From Diatrype stigma (taxonomy: Eukaryota > Ascomycota > Sordariomycetes > Xylariales > Diatrypaceae), in assembly GCA_022225965.2 (NCBI GenBank), contig JAKJXP020000083.1, positions 62,001-126,000 on the forward strand: a DNA stretch of 64,000 nt. The letters are read 5' to 3'. Below, one piece after another: positions 12,315-23,688 of the stretch. The position numbers were made by a program, and so were the translations under genes. Every line of letters begins with the position of its first letter. Positions within the stretch are counted from its first letter, which is position 1. A model generated the notes under the pieces. It did not search any database and was not told the DNA's origin. It saw only the letters and a program-made list of their open reading frames with translations.

Positions 12315-15300
12315 CTATCGCACACCGACCCCGGGCCGTCTTCGCTTGGCCCTGAGGTCCGCAAACAGGGACCTGCGTTCCATTGTCACCGTCGTAACCA
12401 CGGCCGTGGTAGCTGTGGGCGGCTGTTCGTACACGAGGTCCAGCGCGTCGTGCGTTGCCGAAATGTCATTACCGCTCTCTCCATGTAGTAGGTATGCGCC
12501 ATCCTGGTCTTCGTCCTGATTTTGGTCCTGCTCCTGTTGCCATGGAATAGAGCTGTCGTCTACCCTTTCCCCCTGCTGATTACCATCCCAATTGGCATTG
12601 CTATTGCCGTTACCATTGTTGTCCCCATTGCTGATACCATTACTACCACTGCTCTCAAACCCCGGCATATTCCACGCATCCACGACCGAAGCGAGCGCCG
12701 GCGTTGGTGGACGCCCTCCGTATGGCACGATGCCCGGTGGATAACTGTATGCCGGCGGCGGACTCGGAGGAACAGGCGGGGGCGAGGCGAGCGAAGGGCC
12801 TGGTGACCATGGGCGCGGCCCTTGCATGCCGCCGCCGAAGGGGCTTGTTGTGGAGCTCGGGACTACAGGAGCAGGCGTTATTGGCATGGGCGGCGGAAGC
12901 GTTGGAAGTGGTGGTAATGGTGCGCTTGGAAGAGGAGGAGGTAGTGGTGGGAGACAAGCCGGGTCCAAAGAACCAACGCTACATGTAGGACGATTCTGGC
13001 CAGGAGCGACGGCACCACCCCCTAGAGGATTCGAAGTCGTAGTCGGCAACAGTGGGAGCGGTGGAGGAAGAGATGGCGGCAGAGACGGCGGCAGAGACGG
13101 CGGAAGAGGCGGAGGAGGTGGCGGCGGCGGAGGTGGTGGTGGAAGTGGTAACGTCGGTAGTGAAGGCGGCAACGTCGGCAGTGGAGGCGGCAACGTCGGC
13201 AACGTCGGTAGCGGAGGCGGTAGTGTCGGTAAAGTCGGTAGTGGAGGCGGTAGTGGCGGTAGTGGTGGGAGACAAGCCGGGTCCAACGAGCCAGCGCTGC
13301 ATGTAGGGCGATTCTGGCCAGGGGCGACGGCTCCTCCGCCAGCAGGCGGTGACGTGCTGGACGGTAGTACCGGCAGAGGGGGAGGCGGCGGGAGGCATGT
13401 AGGATCCATTGATCCCGGCGTGCACGAACCACCAAGTGGACCAATCGGGTTCGGAGCTGGTGGTGTATTATGGCCCGGAGCGACAGCACCACCACCAGCT
13501 GGTGGCGTGGTACCGGGAAGCGGTGGCGGCGGTGGCGGCGGAACGGGAATGCAGGCTGGATCGAGAGAGCCAGGTGTGCACGTTGGTTTATTTTGACCCG
13601 GCGCAAAGCCACCAGCACCATTTGGCGAGGTCGTGCTCGGGAGAACAACAGGTGGCGGAGAGGGCGGAGGGGGCAGGGGAGGTGGTGGGCTAGGTAACAC
13701 GGGAGGAGGAGTCTCGGTGCCCCCGCCGGCACCTGGTCTAGGGCCCGCTGCTCCGCCGCCTACAGGTGGAGTTGTTCCCGGACAGTTCGGATCAATTCCA
13801 GGGATGCAACCGGGTGGAGCTCCAGGCGCTGAAGGTGTTCCCGGAATCGTGATAGGGCCGCTGCTGGTGACGAGGGGTGGTGTTGTCGGAGGCGGAGGCA
13901 GAGGCGGCGGGGGTGGAGGAGGAGGTGGAGGAGGTGGAGGTGGAGGCGGAGGTGGGGGTGGCGATGGGTTGGGCAACACAGGAGGTGGTGTCTCGGTGCT
14001 TCCGCCGGCACCGGGTCTAGGACCTGCTGCCCCGCCGCCGTTCGGCGGCGTCGATGCGGCTCCTGGAGGTGGGAAGATAGTTTCCGGAGGAGGAGGAGGC
14101 GGCGGCGGCGGCGGCGGTGGTGGTGGAGATGGCGGCAAGCTACCCTGCCCCGGCGCGACGCCCCCGCCACCGACCGGGCGAGAAGTCGTCGAAGACGTAG
14201 AGGTCGACAGAGTGAGGCCGCGGGGCAGCTCTCCGATGGGCTTGGTCGTCTCGACGATGAGGGAGCCGATGTCGGCGCCGGGCGGGGGCCAGACGGCGAC
14301 GGGGGTGGTGACGATTTCCACCTCGACGCCGCCGGTGACGAGGGAGCCGATGGCGGGCGGCGCGATGGTGGGGGGCAGGAGGTCGTCGTCTGGGATGTTG
14401 CCCCAGCCGCGGGCCTCGCCGTCAGGCGAGTAGCAGGCAAGGGCCCAGCTGCCACCGCAGGCCTCGTCGTCGCCGTGAGGCGTGCCGACGATCTCAATGC
14501 CGTCGCTCTGGCAGGGCATGAGGCAGGACGAGTCGTCGAGGCGCTGCGTGCCGTTCAGGAAGCCGCCGCACATGCACGTGTCGCTGTGCGTCGTACCCGC
14601 CAGTAGGTACCCACGCACCAGGCAGTACCGCACGCACGCCGCGTTGGTCAGCGGCGAGATCAGATCCGTGATATCTTCGTCTAGTGCCCGCTGGTACGGC
14701 TGGTCCGCCCAGCACCCGCAGTAGTACCATCCCGAAGCCTCGGGTGGGATAGTGGGCTGCGCCAAACGCGGGGGAGGCGGCACAGTTTCTACGGACGTGC
14801 TCGTCGAGGAAAGCGTGATGGTTGTAGGTGGCACTACCGGGCTTGGTGGGGGAGTTGATACCGTCACGAATGTGGGTGGTGGGCCAATACCAATGGGGGT
14901 AGAACACGGGGGAGCAGGCCCAGGAACACAGAACCACCCACCGCTGCAATGAGCACACGGCCAGCCATACCCGCAAGGAGCAGGTTGTGCTGGAGTCGGA
15001 GTGGGCGGACAAAACCATCCGCCGGGACAGTCGTTACAAATGTAGCCAGTGCCGGGACATGGGCCTAGCGGGTTATAGCTCGGAGAGTAACCGCCGTAAA
15101 CTGGTTGAGGTGGGCATGCTGGGCAAGGTGCGTAAACAGTCGTTGTGCATGTTTCAGTAGCCCTGTATAAAATGTCAGTTGTATATTCTAAGCTGACGAC
15201 CGAACGGAGCAATGGCAGTTGTCTTACATAGCGATACACGGTTGCGCAACAGTACAATACTCCGTGACAGTTGGAGTTCCATCGGCTGAGAAAGTATTAG

Positions 15301-16990
15301 TTATTAATTGGTCTTCGAGAGATCGCAGCTGGAATAACTTACCACCATTGACCGTTATCCTCGAAGGGCTTCCTCCTCCTCCGGGCTGGAGTCCTGCCGC
15401 TGGATTCGGGAACCCGGGTGCCGCAGTGACCGGAGACAACCCAGAAGGTGGAGATGCGGCTCCACCACCACCTCCGGGACCCACACCCGCACCGGCACCT
15501 CCTGACGGCAGGCTTGGCACGTTCGGATTAGACCCGGGCGATCCAGGCAACCCGGGCGATCCAGGCGATCCAGGCGAAACACCACCGCCACCGCCACCGC
15601 TACCACCAGGCTGCTGTGTCGGAGCGGCGCCCAGGCTCGGATTGTTGAACGGGGCATTGGAGGGCAAGACTCCGCCTCCGCCGCCACCTCCACCTGGTAC
15701 ATTCGGAGACGCACCAGCGCCAGCAGGTGCGGTGTTCTGGACAGTTCCAGTGCCAGTGCCGGTCGGAAAACCACCACCACTACCACTACCACTACCACCT
15801 GCTCCTGCTCCTGCTCCCGCGGAGGGTATCAGACTCGCGAGGCCCGAGCCGACGGCACTCGTCATAGACACCACCGCCCCACCCGTACCCGTACCCGTAC
15901 TCGTACCCGTAGCCGCACCCGCGCCCGCACCAGTGATGGACGCGAGGGGATTCGGCGCCGGGCCCATCAGGGGGTTCGTGGCCTCGGCCGCGTCGACGGC
16001 CGACTGCATGGCGCCGCAGAGGCCGGCGACGGTCTGCACGACGCCGTCGACGGGCGTCACGACGCCGCAGACGTTGCTCTCGATGAGGGAGCCGACGAGG
16101 TCGACGGGCCCGCTGGCGACGGCGACCACGTCGTCGAGGCCGCTGCGCAGCGCGCTGGCGAGGCTGCCGGCGACGCCGGCGGGCAGGTCCGAGGCCAGCC
16201 CGCCCGCGAGGTTGCCGGCCCCGGCCGCCACGTCCGCCACCACGCTGTTGATGCTCGCGTCGAGCCCCTCGAACAGCGTCTCGACCCGGCCCAGGGCCGC
16301 GGGCGCCGCCACCGCGTCGGCGGCCACCGCGTTGGCGAGGGACGCCACGTCCGTCGCGGCCGCGCCCACCTGCGATACTACGGCGGCGGCCTGCGCCGTG
16401 ACCGCCGCGATGATGTTGTTTGCCTGCAGGGGTGGGACGGCGCTGAGCACGTTGCCTAGGAGGTTGGCTAGGCCGCCGAGTTGACCGGCCGTGGGCTGGG
16501 GCTGTGGGGTTAAGGGAAGAGATGGGCCACCACCCAAGTCAGTTAGGAGAGGCAAACCTCCGAGCGGCGGCACGACATTGGGGAGGGCCGTGGGCGCTAG
16601 TCTGTTCAGGTCGTTGGTGATCTCGCCCACGAGCGAGGTGAGCAGGCCGGGCTTGATCTTCGACAGAGCCGGAGGGATGAGGTTGGGGAGCCCACCAAGG
16701 CCTAGGAGACGTTTGTCCAGCTCTTGGCTTTTGTCGTCTGGTGTGTCTGCATAGTCATTACTAGTATGGTCCTCCTCGTCATCGTTTCTGTCAACGAGCA
16801 GTGGTGTTGGTGTGGAAACATTCCCAGCTGCTAAGACTACAGGTGAACTGCGTCTCTCGAGAGTAGTACTCGAAGAAGAGGGCCTAGAGTGTTGACTGTA
16901 GATGGTAGCAGCAAGGACAGAAAAGAAGAAGACAAGGACTCCCACCACCAGCCTCCCTATGCCGGGAGGCGGTGGCCGGTAAGACAGCAT
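12315..16990 (-). CDS. Large membrane-anchored proline-rich WSC-domain cell-wall protein
   Basis: Three exons (16990-15343, 15285-15228, 15162-12315) splice in frame (GTAAGT...CTCAG, 57 bp; GTAAGA...TACAG, 65 bp) into 1517 residues. This unites two very long frames. The start chosen is the ATG at 16990, giving MLSYRPPPP followed by a hydrophobic segment (about residues 10-32), a signal anchor. The first third is Ala/Gly/Val-rich and helical (LLTDLGG..., VVSQVGAAATDVASLANAVA). A Gly/Pro-rich part and a Cys-rich stretch with two C-x-GGWFC motifs come next. A WSC domain lies at about 713-813 (GWYYCGCWAD ... DTCMCGG ... ACGGSWALACY). The rest is polyproline broken by repeated modules ending PTC.xGSLDPACLP. 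WSC domains bind glucans; wall sensors and secreted copper-radical oxidases carry them. Here no catalytic domain is visible, so a wall-spanning structural or sensor role is inferred. The C-terminal 100 residues are N/Q/D-rich with no GPI signal. Confidence 0.82.
12830..13960 (-). repeat. Proline-rich repeat modules inside the WSC gene
   Basis: Within exon 3 at least four copies of a module made of a polyproline run, then (A/L)GGGAVAPGQN-like sequence, then PTCSxGSLDPACLP are present. Related GGGAAGPRPGAGG...TETPPPVLP units also occur. On the DNA level these are GC-rich, G-strand-biased tandem repeats, with GGC/GGT/GGA triplet runs on the plus strand at 13080-13265, 13660-13690, 13900-13970 and 14085-14135. 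They are prone to length change, as in other fungal adhesins and wall proteins. Confidence 0.75.
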
Positions 16991-17890
16991 TGTGCAGAGA
17001 GAAGAAGCAATGTGCGTGGTTTGATTTCTAGAGGAAGAGCAATCCAAAGCAAACCGTAGGGGATGATTTGATCAATCTAGAATAGAATAGAATAGAAAGG
17101 GAGGGGGCATACGACAGACAAGCTGAGAGGTCCAAGAACTTCAAAATTGAGAAGCCAAAATTTGAAGCTGAGCAACCAAAAACAAAGCAACGAGCGTGGG
17201 TCGGCGATACGAGGCCAAGAGAGAGTGTGATGAAAGTGAGAGAAGAAGGATGTGAGAGAGATGATTTGGCCTCTGTTGTTATGTAGACGTTGACGTCCAG
17301 CGTCAACAACATGGCACATGCTGCTCCTTCCCTTCCCCATAGGGCTTCGTTACTGGTGTGCAAGAACTACCTACTTATTAAGTAGGCGCCATCTTCACCG
17401 TGTCAATAAGGAGGGAGAGAAGGCTCACTTCAGGTTGTATTATCAGTATGGGGTGGAACGCTGCCGCTTTTCCCGAGGTGTTGCGTCAGATGTTTTCATA
17501 AACGAGTGGAACCCTTACCTAAAGAGCAATGGGAGTCAGGCAGGCCGGTCCGGCCAGGCAGGTATGTTCTTTCCGCCATCACGCATGGGAACCCAGCTTC
17601 GAACCCCTTCGGTACACTGCCCATATCGCCAGAGGATTAAGCTTCTTTGCTCCAAGCCACACCTACACCTTCCTCGGGATCCTCATGTCACTTTTCAGCA
17701 TACATCATGATGTATAATCACATGCACCCGTATCACATGCACCAGAGAGAAAGAGAGTGTTTGCACGTTACAGATCAAAGCTGCTATTTTTGCTGCCTCA
17801 TCATGAAGTGATCCCTGCCTACCCGGCGACCGATGCAATTAGAAATCATTGAAGAATCAAGTCCACGCCATGTACCCGAATTTGCATCTC
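16991..17890. promoter_or_regulatory. WSC gene promoter and RPS2 3' region
   Basis: This 0.9 kb lies between two minus-strand genes. The left part (17000-17350) is A/G-rich on the plus strand, that is pyrimidine-rich on the coding strand, as in many fungal promoters and leaders, with an AATAG repeat at 17080-17098. The right part should be the RPS2 3' UTR. No further gene was recognised. Confidence 0.45.
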
Positions 17891-18923
17891 TCAGTATCTC
17901 TTACCCTCCCGCAGGGTGTCCGCGAACTCCTCCAACGGGCTTCTGATCAGCTTCGTCTCGGTCCACAGGTTGGGTGTCAGGAATCCGTAGGTGTTCGAGA
18001 TGGCCGCGAAGGTAGCCTTCAGTGTGTTCTCGAGGGTCTTGGTCGAACCGGAAGAAGAGGTGTAGGCATCCTCGATACCGGCGAGCTGAAGAAGTCGCTT
18101 GACGGCGGGAGAAGCGACGATCTGGGTACCACGGGGGGCAGGGATAAGCTGTAGCAGTCATATTAGCACTTGTATCTTCGCTGGTTTCCGGGCGCGACTG
18201 AACGACTAAACGTACTCTGACTGTGACGGAACCGCACTTTCCACTCTCCTTGACGGGCAGGGAGTGGGGGGGACCAAGGTTGGTACCCCAGTATCCACGT
18301 CGGACGGGGATAACGCTCAGCTTAGCGATAATGATAGCAGCGCGGATGGCAGTGGCAACTTCCTTGGAAGTCTTGATGCCGAGACCGACGTGGCCCTCGG
18401 AGTCACCAATGATGACAATGGCCTTAAATCGGGTGCGCTGACCGGCACGGGTCTGCTTCTGGACGGGCTTGATCTGTATTTGGGGAGTTCACGTCAGTAA
18501 ACCGGATCAACTGTTCGTTTGTGGTAGGTCCAAAACTGCTCAAAATCGCAACGAGTTTCCATGCGTGTATTTTTTTCTTTTTTTCTTTTCTGTTCCTCCT
18601 CATTTCGTTTCCCAATTCCGAGCAGATTGAAAAGCCCGGCGAGTTTTCCGTACCTTCATGACCTCATCCTTGAGCTTGGGCAGGAAGAAGTCGACGATCT
18701 GGTACTCCTTGATGGGCAGGGAGTGCAGGTAGATCTCCTCCATGCTCTTGATCTTGCCGGCCTTCACGAGACGGCCCAGCTTGGTGACGGGCTGCCACTC
18801 CTTCTCGTTGTCCTTGTTACCACCACGGCGGCCACGTCCTCTGCCGCGGCCACGGCCTCGATCGCCACCTCGGTCACCTCGGGAGGCGAAACCACCACCT
18901 CGTGCGCCACCACGGTCAGCCAT
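17891..18923 (-). CDS. RPS2: 40S ribosomal protein S2 (uS5)
   Basis: Three exons, 18923-18654, 18473-18216 and 18148-17891, all joined in phase 0, give 261 residues, the usual size for fungal uS5. The N-terminus is the typical RG-rich tail ([13 protein letters not shown]). Then come [12 protein letters not shown], the S5 double-stranded RNA-binding-like region ([20 protein letters not shown]) and, in exon 2, the [18 protein letters not shown] and [11 protein letters not shown] signatures. Exon 3 carries [16 protein letters not shown]. The protein sits near the mRNA entry channel of the 40S subunit and supports decoding accuracy. Its RG tail is a known arginine-methylation target. Expression is expected to be high and growth-linked. 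The rhodanese gene follows 0.96 kb upstream on the same strand. Confidence 0.97.
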
Positions 18924-19882
18924 GTTGATTGATTTGTTGGTTGGGCGAAGCAGGAACTGGCTGTCGCAAAGAGAGTCGTCGTCTCGTTCGTAGAGGGCGG
19001 AGGGCGGAATGCGGGAGATGGGTTGATTATGTTCAGAGTTGACGGTTGGACCCTCCCGATACCGACACACAACTTTTTTTGGATTGCGCACGGAAAATTG
19101 GAGGGGGTTGACCCGCTTGGGGCTTTTTTTGTGTGAATTTAATTTCTGTGGGCAGTAGCTCTTAGCGAAGGTGGCCTGTGCTTTTTGCTCTTAGCGTTGA
19201 AAGTTCCAGGATCCCCGCAGAGCGCAGGCTCTCTTGGCTCCACCTCCCAGATAGTTGAGCTACCCATAGTTTTCCGGGCCGGCCCCACATCGGCGCTCTA
19301 CATGTTCAAGGCGGGCTGGGCGGGGTGTTACGGGATTCATTCGCGGAAACTGGGCGCGAAAACTGGACACGGAATACCACCTCAAGATGTGATGTCCACA
19401 ATAGCGTCACGGTGCAGAGATCCATAGAGTTGAGACTCGTTACTAATTCCACATCAGACGTGGATAATACTGGAACGGCTTTGCTCGGCCTGATGAACTA
19501 AGACATGATTGCGCGGTAAGGCTGCAGAATAGCTATGTACAGAAAGCATATCAACTTGCAAGGCTATACTATGCAAATACTGCAGTAATACGTTCCGTAG
19601 GAACATTGCAGTAGGTTCCGGCCAACTTAGCCAGAGAAGAGAGGGGGCCGTCCACCCGCGAAATTCAGGTCCAACCCAGCATCTGTGACAACACACATAG
19701 CCTTGTAGCATCATAACTCGTCTGCTCATATATGACTAGTCTCATAAGCCCCGTAGGATGGAAGCGCGGTAGAGAATAGAGGGTAGGGGGTAGGGGATAG
19801 GGGTTAAGGGGTTATCGGGGTATCATAACGTGAGTAGTTCATTTGCGGTGCTACTCTCTCTTGCTTGCGCATCATCCTGCCT
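18924..19882. promoter_or_regulatory. RPS2 promoter region / TUM1 3' region
   Basis: No coding sequence was recognised in this 0.96 kb. Just above the RPS2 start lie T-rich tracts on the plus strand (19072-19080, 19123-19130), that is A-rich tracts on the gene's strand, as is common in ribosomal-protein promoters. A G-rich GGGTAGGGGATAGGGG tract is at 19782-19805. Confidence 0.4.
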
Positions 19883-20965
19883 CTACTCGTCTTTCAGGAT
19901 CAAGTTTTCCGAGGGCTGAACTCGTTGTGCCCACTCGCTGCCATGTAGTGTTAGTGTGTGCTTGAGCAGAAAATGGCAGCAAAGGGGGTATGTGTCAACT
20001 TACGTCCAGCTGCCGTCATACACCTTCACCTTGGAGGGATCGCCGTAGCCTGCTTCCTCTAGAGCCGTCGCGATGGCAACTGCCGTGACACCAGTGCCAC
20101 ACGACGCAATAATAGGCTTCGAAGGGTCCACTCCCTTTTCCTCGAACAGCTTTCTCAGCTGATCTTTCGGCAAGAAAGCCTTGGTTTCCGGGTCGAGAAC
20201 GGCGCTGAAAGGGACATTGATAGAGCCTGGCATGTGACCCGAGGACAGTCCTTCTCTAGGCTCCGGGTCCTTGCCCGTGAATCGCCCGTTTGGCCTGGCA
20301 TCGAGAAGCTGAATGCCCTCGGCGCCCTCTTTGTTCGCGTCGTTGGCCACCTCTTTCACCTCCTCAAAGCTGGCGACCTTGCCCTCGTCCAGCTGTGGGA
20401 TAGGGTATGGGTTGCAGTCGACGCTGTAGAACTCGCCCGATTCGGTGGGGAGCCCCTCATCCACCCACAGCTTGAAGTTGTTCAGGATATGTACTTTGGA
20501 GTGCCCGAAGGCCCTCAGGGTCCAAGCTACCCGCGGCGCACTGAAGATGCCTAACTCCTTAGTATCGTAAACGACGACAGTATCATCTTTACGAATACCG
20601 AGCTCGCCCATAGCTTCGGCGAATGTTCTCGCGCTCGGTAGCATGTGGGGATAAGGGCTGCGCTTATCAATGACCTTGTCGAGATCAAAGAACCTGGCCT
20701 TGGGGATTCGCTGTTGGCGGAAGACATCAATGCCCTTCCGCGAGTCATTCGGCAGGAACCAAGCGGCACATAGCGGCACGACGCGGGGGTCGGAGTTGAT
20801 GGGTGTAGGCGGGCTTTTCTTCAGAGCTTCCGCAAGCTCCGTAGGTGTGACAAGGTAGGAGGAGAGGTTCCGTCGGGGCTCCATGGTGGCGGCTTGAAAG
20901 GGTATGAAGGTGCGGCGACTTAATGTGGCCCGTGATGACGAGCGGAGGATCGCGATGGCAGCCAT
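19883..20965 (-). CDS. TUM1: Thiosulfate/3-mercaptopyruvate sulfurtransferase, tandem rhodanese (Tum1-like)
   Basis: Two exons, 20965-20004 and 19937-19883, splice at GTAAGT/GGCAG to give 338 residues. The ATG at 20965 is used; there is no better upstream ATG. The N-terminus (AILRSSSRATLSRRTFIPF) is basic and serine-rich, a plausible mitochondrial presequence. Rhodanese domain 1 spans about 35-165 (inactive type, VVVYDTKELGIFSAPRVAWTL). Domain 2 spans about 195-330 and contains LLDARPNGRFTG and the active-site loop CGTGVTA, with catalytic Cys at about 289. The CGTGVTA loop fits mercaptopyruvate sulfurtransferase better than classical rhodanese (CRxG). Eukaryotic Tum1/MPST hands sulfur to the Uba4/Urm1 tRNA-thiolation route and to cyanide or thiol acceptors. 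The last 18 residues come from the small second exon, without which the protein would stop at SWT. Confidence 0.93.
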
Positions 20966-22051
20966 GGCTAACACTGACTCGGGGAGAGCCCGAGCTTAAG
21001 TATGTATGTAATTGTATCGAGAAGTCCGGTCGTCGGAATTGCACGATGCGGATTTATGTGGAACTCGACGCGGGGTGGCCTTGGGTCGATGCGACGCTTA
21101 TGATGACATGGAGCCTGGAGAGCTAGGCAGTCAGGCAACCCACTACCTTACAGTCTCTCGAGGATTTAGTTAGTGAATATTGATATTTGGAGAGTCGCCT
21201 GTAGAATGAGGGAGGACTGGGCATGAAGTTCGCCGATGGTTCGTAGGAAAGGAAGCTGTGCATAAAGTTGCGAGGGGTATCTTTAATAGTGACCCATCCG
21301 TCGCTTTGGTTCAGGAACGTGCTACCATTGGCCTCCACTAGAGAGTTTGGTCTTTGTTCTGTGCTACCAGTGTAGTGGTAGATGCTAATAATGAGAATTG
21401 GTCGAGAAATAGTTCACCATGTAGGAGGTGGGTAGGCAGTAGGGTCACAGAGCTGCAGAGGTAATGATGTAGTACTTAGGCTAGTACTTAGGCATGTAGC
21501 ATTCTCTGGACTGGATTGCGTTATCTTTGGCGCTCCCAGCATGGCCGATAAGCGGAATCTACATACATGGTAGGTAGGTACAATACTTTGCAAGAAAAGA
21601 GGTGGCTTCCAGGCGGCTTGCTGGTTACTGGTCGCTGTTAAATGGATGGTCACTGGACGCTGGGCGCTGATAGCTGCTGTAGCTGGTAGCTCAGCGTTAG
21701 CAATTGGGATTTGGCGATTGGTGATTGATGTCTCATTATCGATAGTTACCTAGCAGGCCTAGTTATGCAGGCTCCAGCCCGGGGTCAGAGCTACCTAGGT
21801 ATTCTTAGGTATGTACATACGATGGAAGGTAGCGGCCAAAGGTCAGGAGACACTGCACACTGCTTTTGGCGGTGGAGTGCCTACCAACTTTTGGCCGCTA
21901 CCTCTTTGGTGGTCCCTATTCGATACATGTGATTCCAGCTATAAAGTTTACAAGCTACAACTGACCTACCAGCAAATAACCTTGAGCAGACCCTATAATT
22001 TGATGATTTGAAATCAAGTCGAGCACGAAGACGCCACAACCTCAAAGCATC
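20966..22051. promoter_or_regulatory. Divergent promoter region between TUM1 and APC11
   Basis: TUM1 (-) and APC11 (+) are transcribed away from each other, so this 1.1 kb must hold both promoters. It contains several ACCTAGGT/TACTTAGG motifs (21478-21492, 21790-21812) and the inverted repeat listed separately. No coding frame was recognised. Confidence 0.5.
21827..21903. repeat. Inverted repeat in the APC11 upstream region
   Basis: A 14-base arm AGGTAGCGGCCAAA at 21827-21840 is the exact reverse complement of 21890-21903, with 49 bases between. The DNA or RNA could fold into a hairpin about 150 bp before the APC11 start codon. It may be a pair of binding sites or the ends of a tiny element. 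Confidence 0.7.
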
Positions 22052-22555
22052 ATGAAAGTCAAGATCAAGAAGTGGAATGCCGTCGCGACATGGAGATGGG
22101 ATCTCCCAGAAGATGATGTCTGCGGTATCTGCCAAGTCCACTTTGACGGAACGTGTCCAACCTGCAAATACCCAGGGGACGATTGCAGCTTACGTGGGTG
22201 GTTCCTGATGAAGGTGTAAATATGATATGTGTCAAGCCACAATGCTAATCCATTCCTGTTCTCAGTCTCTGGGAAGTGCGGACATAACTTCCATATGGTT
22301 AGTTCGCTTTGACCACACTTAACAACATTAACCAAGAGATCATCAGGCTGACGTCTCCCTTAGCACTGTATAATGGAATGGATAAAGCAAGACTCGGCCA
22401 AGGGCCAATGCCCTATGTGCAGGCAGAGTGAGCAAGCACACTTTGATTCATGTTCAGGTTCTTGATGCTGACGAGATCCTGTAGAATTCGAGTGGGGCGA
22501 GACCAAGGCTCCTCAACAAGAGAGCGAGCCACAAGAGATGCTCCCTGAGATGTGA
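22052..22555 (+). CDS. APC11: Anaphase-promoting complex subunit 11 (RING-H2)
   Basis: Four exons (22052-22193, 22266-22297, 22364-22427, 22485-22555) join in frame to a 102-residue protein, the normal Apc11 size. It begins MKVKIKKWNAVATWRWD, the Apc11 signature. CGIC is the first zinc pair, with CPTCKYPGDDCSL following it. Exons 2-3 supply GKCGHNFHMHCIMEWI and CPMCRQKFEW, completing the RING-H2. With Apc2 it forms the catalytic core of the APC/C, recruiting E2 enzymes to ubiquitinate cyclins and securin in mitosis. The second exon is only 32 bases long. The tail after the RING (TKAPQQESEPQEMLPEM) is acidic and short. Confidence 0.96.
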
Positions 22556-23684
22556 TAGCTGTTGGGCCCCGTGCTTTCTTCGATGGTTGTGGGATGGTTA
22601 TGGGATGGTTGATTATGGCGTTTGGGAGGAGTACGATACCCTCGATCCCGACAGACTTCTTCAAGTCATGTTGAGGACAGCTCAGATTGCTTATATGGTG
22701 AAGGGACTGGAGCAGGTTGATGGTGAGCACCAAGCAATACTTCATACACAAACCTACTGCATACCTAGGTACTTAGGTTTATAATATTGAACCTTTCATA
22801 TGGCTCGTTCCAGGTTAATGGAGAAACAAGCTTCGTGTATGAGGTATAGTCAATGGACATTTATATACCTACTGTAGGTATCAACATATGAACCCTTACT
22901 GATTACACACAGCAAAACCACGACCTGGAACAAGACGTATTTTGATTCATTCGGCCTATTGGCTCACTTGCCATTTTATTGTACATCATGCCTACCGAGT
23001 ACCTACCTAGGTATGTAGATTTTTGGAGAAGTGAGTGGGCTTAAGGTCAACACCAGCAAGTGACTGGAAGCTTGCCTACAAGCTACCCCTCGTCCCACAT
23101 ATACAGTGTACCTACTCAGCTACTGTACAATACCTAGGTACCTACTCGATAAGATAAGAGCTCCGAGGTCCTTAGCAAGTTATCCCACAGGCTCCTAACG
23201 TAGTGATGGTACAACCGCCCGTAAGGATCTACAACTGCTTCCAGCTCCAACCAACTCCTCGAATGTAGGTAGGATTAGTGATGATGGATGCATCCTTGCC
23301 ATCATCTGCATGAAGGACCTGCAGCTAGTCCGTAGGAATCCACTCGTACTGTAACTTGCAACTCACCGTCCACCACTCGTCATCGAGTATACGGCAGCTC
23401 TGGGTGTGGGTGCGGATGTGTGTCTATGCGCGTTTGGTTCTGCTGATGTCCGTGTTCAATGAGGCCTGCCTGCCTTTCCTCCCGTTTCCCTTCCCCAGCA
23501 CTCCGCGACAAACTCCTTTTCCTTCCTCCTGCAATGCGTCAGCCTGAACTCCGACCTTATTGTTCCTAACAACCTCTTTTCCATATCCCCCTACCCGCAT
23601 CATCGATCGCGCCACCGCCACCACCGCCGCCGCCGCCAACAGTAGAACGGGATCTGCATCCATGTCTCAGGAGGATCGTTCGAG
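22556..23684. promoter_or_regulatory. APC11 3' region and leader of the next gene
   Basis: No recognisable protein is encoded in these 1.1 kb. TACCTAGGTA-type motifs occur at about 22757-22777, 22995-23016 and 23130-23150. The last 300 bases are pyrimidine-rich and probably form the leader of the gene that starts at 23685, including a short upstream ORF at 23662-23688. Confidence 0.45.
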
Positions 23685-23688
23685 ATGA
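23662..23688 (+). promoter_or_regulatory. Upstream ORF overlapping the start codon (ATGA)
   Basis: An eight-codon ORF starts at ATG 23662 and ends at TGA 23686-23688. Its stop overlaps the main ATG (23685-23687) as ATGA. Such overlap allows termination-coupled reinitiation and usually lowers translation. This is seen in sequence only; whether the leader is transcribed from upstream of 23662 is not known. Confidence 0.5.

Noticed and set aside
12826..14433. Long glycine-rich plus-strand frames opposite the WSC gene
   Set aside because: They are complements of proline-rich codons (CCN/CCG read as GGN) and have no independent start, domain or splice logic.
15219..16484. 421-codon plus-strand frame with polyproline
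   Set aside because: Antisense shadow of the Gly/Ala-rich first exon of the WSC gene.
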